From contig NC_134015.1 in NCBI RefSeq assembly GCF_040712315.1, positions 5,855,945 through 5,919,944 of the forward strand: a DNA stretch of 64,000 nucleotides, in the 5' to 3' direction. Within the stretch, counting starts at the first letter, position 1. The number at the start of each line of letters is the position of its first letter. A program made the translations under genes and the position numbers. Source of the stretch: Castanea sativa. Taxonomy: Eukaryota; Streptophyta; Magnoliopsida; Fagales; Fagaceae. Positions 59,855 through 64,000 of this stretch are shown here, piece after piece. The notes below the pieces were generated by a model, which was given only the letters and a program-made list of their open reading frames with translations, was not told where the DNA came from and made no database searches.

Positions 59855-60539
59855 GATTGCACTATTTGATGGTTAGCTTAACTGTGACAGTAAAAACTAG
59901 CATCACCATAGACCAATTAGCTGTTCTTGCTCTCAAAGCCCATAATACCAATTACGAAACCTTGGCCAGCAATCGGTCTACCTCTACCTCTGATTGCAAC
60001 TGGATTGGGATCTCTTGCAGTGACAAACACCTTAGAGTCACTACCTTGAACCTTTCTCACATGGGTCTTATAGGAACCATTGCTCCACATGCGGGAAACT
60101 TATCACTCCTCCCTCATTTTCCCTTCAGAAACAACAATTTTCATGGCTCTTTGCTTGGGATTGAACTCCTATTCTGGAGTGTTACCATCATGGCTTGGGT
60201 CCTTACCTAAAATCTCTAATGAATTGTTCTATAGTCGTGAGTTAGGGATTTTGATCCCAAATTTTTCCTCACGTGCTGTGTTACTTACTTATCTGATTGT
60301 CTAAAAAAAAAAAAATTAATTTAAGGTTATACTGACATATTAGTATAGTTGGCACTCAATATGGCGATAATTTTTTGTTGTTGCCATTAGCCACTTTAGC
60401 ATTTTTCATCCACTACTTAACGTCAAAGATTATTTTAACACAATATCAAAAGGTTAGAGACCAAATTGACACATTTGAAAGATTGTAGATCATATTGACA
60501 TATAGGCTAAAAGTTAGGGATCAAATATGTAGTTTACCC
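59410..60539. mobile_element. MULE-type element carrying a receptor-kinase fragment (Pack-MULE)
   Basis: Inverted ends of about 140 bases. The left reads AGTAAACTACGTATTTAGTC, CTAACCTTTAGGTTATATGT, then CAATATGGT; the reverse complement of the right reads GGGTAAACTACATATTTGAT, CCCTAACTTTTAGCCTATAT, then GTCAATATGATC. A perfect 9-base target-site duplication TATAATTTA (59401-59409 and 60540-60548) matches the MULE size. The interior carries a fragment of a host LRR receptor-like kinase gene and no transposase. A relative of the terminal repeat lies at about 61297-61490. Confidence 0.8.
59788..60301 (+). pseudogene. LRR receptor-like kinase N-terminal fragment inside the MULE
   Basis: After a stretch of 50 T (59803-59852) the frame reads TIDQLAVLALKAHNTNYETL, CNWIGISCSDKHLRVTTLNL, and SHMGLIGTIAPHAGNLSLLP: the LRRNT cap and first LRRs of a class XII (EFR/Xa21/At3g47570-like) receptor. 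After a frameshift near 60150 the homology goes on as NSYSGVLPSWLGSLPKIS. The signal peptide, most LRRs, transmembrane and kinase parts are missing. The family acts in pattern-triggered immunity; this fragment alone would not signal. Confidence 0.82.
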
Positions 60540-60548
60540 TATAATTTA

Positions 60549-62750
60549 CTAATTTTGTTCACCGTGTAGAAATTTCTTTCTAACCTTTTTGCAAAACAAT
60601 AAATAAATAAATAAACATGTAGAAATTAATTTTTTTGTTTTTGTTTTTATTTTTATTTTTTATATCTCTCTCTTAACTACTAATCTCTCCAATAAATAAG
60701 AATATTATCTGACATTTCATTACATACGTACTCATAAAGAAAAATAAATATTAACAGATGCTCTAAGGGGATTGGTTTATGAACTATTTTTAGAAACATT
60801 TTACGAGAAAATGATAAAACAGTTAGGTTATGTTTAGTAACAGTTTTTGTTTTATATTTTCAAAAACTTATTTTTGGGAATATAAAGAAAAATAATTTTC
60901 TTGTATTTTTGAAATAAAAAACATGTTTAGTTAGTTGAAATTAAAAAAAATAATTTTTTGAAGAAAAAAATAATTTTTTGAAGAAAAAAATAGAAAATAT
61001 TAAAATATGTTGTTACTAGAATTTAAACTCTAATGCTAACTCTTTAAATGAGACAGATTTATTAAATTAAATTTGTGTTTTTATTGACTTTTGAAAATTA
61101 GAAATTGAAAATAACATTTTGCATGTTTTCAATTTCCTTCACAATTTAAGTTTTAAAAACAGTTTTTTGTTTTCTGTTCATTTGAGTTGCCATACAAGTT
61201 TTCTAGTCCCAAAAATAGAAAATTGTTTTTGGAAACAGAAAATAAGGGAAAAAGGCAATTACCAAATATATCCTTAATTTTTCTGATAGTTTTTTTTTTA
61301 ATGGATAAACTACATATTTAGTTTTTATCTTTTATACCATATTTTGATTTAGTCCCTAACCTTTCAATTGTGTTAATTTGGTTCATAACCTTTCAGTATC
61401 GTGTCAATTTAATCTATGTCGTTATCTCTTGGATAGAAAAATCCGACTTGTCAAACGGCCTAAATAAAAATATTAAAAAAATTGTCACATCAATGGACAC
61501 CTAGACTAACTTTATGATGAAATGATAAAATAGTTAATTTTTTTGACAGTTTTTTATAACTCCCACAAAAATAGTGTTAAAACTTTCTTAATATAGTTTA
61601 TTAACAATTGTCTTAAAGACACTCATTAACGTAACGGGTGGAACCTTTATACTTGATAGTAATCAGCATTAAATTAGGTAGCTTTAATTTAAGTAGACTT
61701 CGGTTTTGCGTCAAAAGTCAAATTTATTGTGCTAAGCTTTTTGCTCATAAAAAAATAGAAAAAAAAAAGGTCGGATGCTTTGGGCACACGAAATGTGAAA
61801 GTAAACAACAATTAAGTTTGATTCCTATGCTTTTTTTTTGAGAATCAGTGTGATTCCTATGCTTGTGGAAAGAGTCAAAAGTTTGGAAAAAAATATAAAA
61901 TAAAATAAAATCCAACAAAAGTTTATAAATCAATGCATAATATATACTGATAATAATAATATAATGGGTGCAACATATATGGAGTTTTTTTTTTTTTTTT
62001 TTTTGAGAAACCGTGCAGCATGGAGTTGGATGAGCTGCCATGTAACATATATAATAAGGGATTTAAATTTATTTTAATAATTTATTTCTGTCTTGAAGTA
62101 CTAATATCGTTGCCTCATATGAAATTACTTTGATGTATCTAATTGTATATGTTTGTCTTTTACTCTTTAGCTGAAATCTTATGTTGTTCTTCCTCAAAAA
62201 AAAAGAAAAGAAAAGAAATCTTATATTGTTTTACATTGTTTATTTTTTATGTGGTTATAAAGCCTTTTTTCACAATCTTTACATTTTGTTCTTTATTTAT
62301 TTTTCCTGGTCTCTTAATTGAATTTCTATGATAATTAATATTGTGTTCGAGTGCTAATGTTGTTGCTCCATGTAAACTTATTTTGACGTATCTAATTGTA
62401 TATGTATGACTCTTTATTTGAAATCTTATATTATCTATTTGTATTGTTTGTTTTTCACGTGGTTATGAACAGTAATTTTTTTACCATATTTACTTTTTGT
62501 TCATTTTTCTTTTTTCTAGGTCTCTTATAATTAAAGTTTATGAATTGGTGTATGGAAAAAAATTATAAGAAAATGTAGAATTGAGTGTTTTAGATTTTCT
62601 TTATTTATTATATTTTTACTTTTTTTTTTTTCCGATTTCATTCCAATTTTTCTGTTATTCTAAGATTCAACAGTGTTAGCTTTTTAGGTCTAATTCCATT
62701 TAAGGCTTAGAACCAATTGTTTAATGGAAGAGAAGTGCAAGCCTGTTATC
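60549..62750. other. Spacer with repeat remnants
   Basis: Mostly AT-rich. A diverged copy of the MULE terminal repeat (ggataaactacatatttagt, tagtccctaacctttcaatt) is at about 61297-61490. Sequence at about 62095-62270 and 62345-62480 is a direct repeat (tctaattgtatatgt, gaaatcttat, ttttt..gtggttat). No gene. Confidence 0.55.
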
Positions 62751-62754
62751 TACA

Positions 62755-63518
62755 CTAGCCTCTGAGCACGCGCGTGAGCGCGCGTGCTTAGAGACTCTTT
62801 TATTTTTTAGGTAAAATTTAATAATTTGCATAAATTATAATTTGGAATTACAACATTTTCCAATCACAAAATACCTAGGGGTGTGATAAGTATTATGCGG
62901 TTGCAGGTAAAATAATTTTTCATCACACCCTTACGTATTTTTGTGATTGAAAAATATAGTAATCCCAAAATAGAATGGATACAAATTATTAACCTTTACA
63001 AAAAAAAAAATAATAATAATAATAAAAGAGCAATTTGAAAACCGTCAGGAGAGTGGTCTTGTTTTGTAGGCAACGTTTTAGTGGGAGTTAAAGATGTATC
63101 TACTTATAAAAAAAAGTGTATATATCTATTTAGTTTAGTTTTTTTTTTTTTTTTTGGATAACTATTAGTTTTTTTTTTTTATATTTAGTTTTTTTTTTGT
63201 ATAAACATGGGGTGATTTTTTTAAGGAAAAAAAATCAGCAACGTTGGTTGTTTAACTTTTTTTTTTCTTATAAAAAAACTTATTTTTCTATTAAAAATAA
63301 AATAAAAATATAGTTGATTTGAAGAAATGGGTTAGTGGAAGAGTGCTCCTATTTTGTAGGCAATATTTTAGTGCAAGTTAGACATGTGTGCAAGTTAGAC
63401 ATGCACTTTTACCAGACTATCCTTTAGTTTTGTCTCTACTTAAATCTAAGGGTGTAGGGGTATTTTGGAACAAAAAAAATCTGGTTCAAACAGGGGAAGC
63501 CCTTTAAATAGTAGAATA
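62755..63518 (-). mobile_element. Probable Helitron, minus strand
   Basis: On the minus strand the 3' end has a strong GC hairpin (arms CTCTAAGCACGCGCG and CGCGCGTGCTCAGAG, 62793-62760, one mismatch) followed at once by GCTAG and a host T, matching hairpin-plus-CTRR|T Helitron ends. The 5' end is less sure. It may lie near 63518, where ATACTACTATTCTACTATTT begins on the minus strand. No coding. Confidence 0.5.
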
Positions 63519-63770
63519 GTAGTATCTATACTATTTTTTAAGGGGTTTTCCCTGTATGGACTGGATTTTTTTTGTTCCAAAATACCCCTACACCCTTCGG
63601 TTTAAGTAGAGACAAAACTAAAAGATAATCTGGTAAAAAAACATGTCTAACTTGCACTAAAACATTGCCTACAAAATATGAATATTCTTTCACCAACCCA
63701 CTTCTTCAAAGTAACTATACGTTTATTGTTTTTATTTTTAAATAGAAAAATAAGTTAAAAAAAAAAACTA
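63255..63770. repeat. Large inverted repeat centred near 63518
   Basis: Left arm about 63255-63515 and right arm about 63520-63770 are inverted copies. Anchors: gaagaaatgggttagtg (63319) against caccaacccacttcttc (63691); ttttgtaggcaatatt (63353) against the complement of acattgcctacaaaat; gggtgtaggggtattttgga (63449) against tccaaaataccccctacacc-type sequence (63576). The arms diverge by scattered changes. It may be two head-to-head Helitrons sharing a 5' end, or a foldback. Confidence 0.75.
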
Positions 63771-63805
63771 ATAGTTATAAAAATGGAAAAAGAAAAAAAG
63801 ATAGA

Positions 63806-64000
63806 TGTAGGGTCAATGGACCCAGGAGTATGTATTGGGCCAAGGACCCAATCCGAGAACACTAAATAGTCGGAGGATGTGGGAATACCGACCCGAGAGG
63901 CAGTGTTGATGGATAAAGGGGCGAAGACTGATCAATGTCATCCCGAAACGTGGTCCGAGGAGGAGTCCGTCCTTGGCTAGATAAAGCTGAGATAGGAAAG
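63806..64000 (-). mobile_element. Family 2 LTR, cut by the window edge
   Basis: Starts TGTAGGGTCAATGGACCCAG, matching the minus-strand start of the LTR at 35509, and contains CCGAGGAGGAGTCCGTCCTTGG-like Ctcgg-rich sequence typical of the family. Whether it is a solo LTR or part of a full element cannot be seen. A possible target duplication ATAGA precedes it. Confidence 0.75.

Overview
This is nuclear DNA of a flowering plant. It shows GT-AG introns, plant-specific genes (a PLS-type PPR protein, a PDIL2-1-type disulfide isomerase, a CML27-like EF-hand fragment), AT-rich spacers, and plant families of LTRs, Helitrons, hAT, PIF/Harbinger, CACTA, MULE and L1-like elements. The repeat load suggests a woody eudicot. 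Fagaceae is a weak guess from the look of the repeats, not something the sequence proves.

Layout. 1-268: first exon of a protein disulfide isomerase that runs off the left edge on the minus strand. 1.1-8 kb: transposon graveyard with three solo LTRs that have identifiable target-site duplications, a Helitron with one of those LTRs nested in it, and a broken calmodulin-like gene. 9.3-13.4 kb: complete ten-exon ZMAT2/Snu23 spliceosomal gene (+). 16.3-17.7 kb: intronless PPR gene (+). 19.6-19.9 kb: small Cys/Lys/Glu-rich protein (+). 20.6-21.7 kb: four-exon secreted six-cysteine protein with a GPI-like tail (-). 22.3-24 kb: a 0.8 kb tandem duplication carrying a MITE in each copy and ending at a tRNA-Ala(AGC). 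25.2-28.6 kb: hAT, hAT-like and PIF/Harbinger elements. 29.4-33.3 kb: complete SAR1 GTPase gene (-). 34.1-36.3 kb: two more solo LTRs. 37.6-57.5 kb: a tandem segmental duplication with a period of about 10.7 kb. 57.9-64 kb: a Copia remnant, a MULE carrying a receptor-kinase fragment, Helitron-like ends, a large inverted repeat, and the start of another LTR at the right edge.

The most interesting region is the segmental duplication. Each unit carries a four-exon SAR1-like gene on the minus strand, in the same orientation as the real SAR1 upstream. When the exons are joined at good GT-AG sites, both give an uninterrupted frame (229 and 213 residues). Both have lost the nucleotide-binding motifs of SAR1: the P-loop glycine before the lysine is Tyr, DLGGH has become DLGEH or DLGSH, and NKID has become ITTA. 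They also have a longer hydrophobic N-terminal exon in place of the SAR1 amphipathic helix. They are either young pseudogenes that have not yet picked up stops, or a lineage-specific pair of pseudo-GTPases related to COPII assembly.

The housekeeping genes (PDI, ZMAT2, SAR1, PPR) have no operon-like relationship. PDI and SAR1 both act in the early secretory pathway, but nothing in the window links them. Coordinates of exons and repeat ends were read by eye from the sequence. Repeat family names rest on terminal motifs and target-site duplications, not on database searches.
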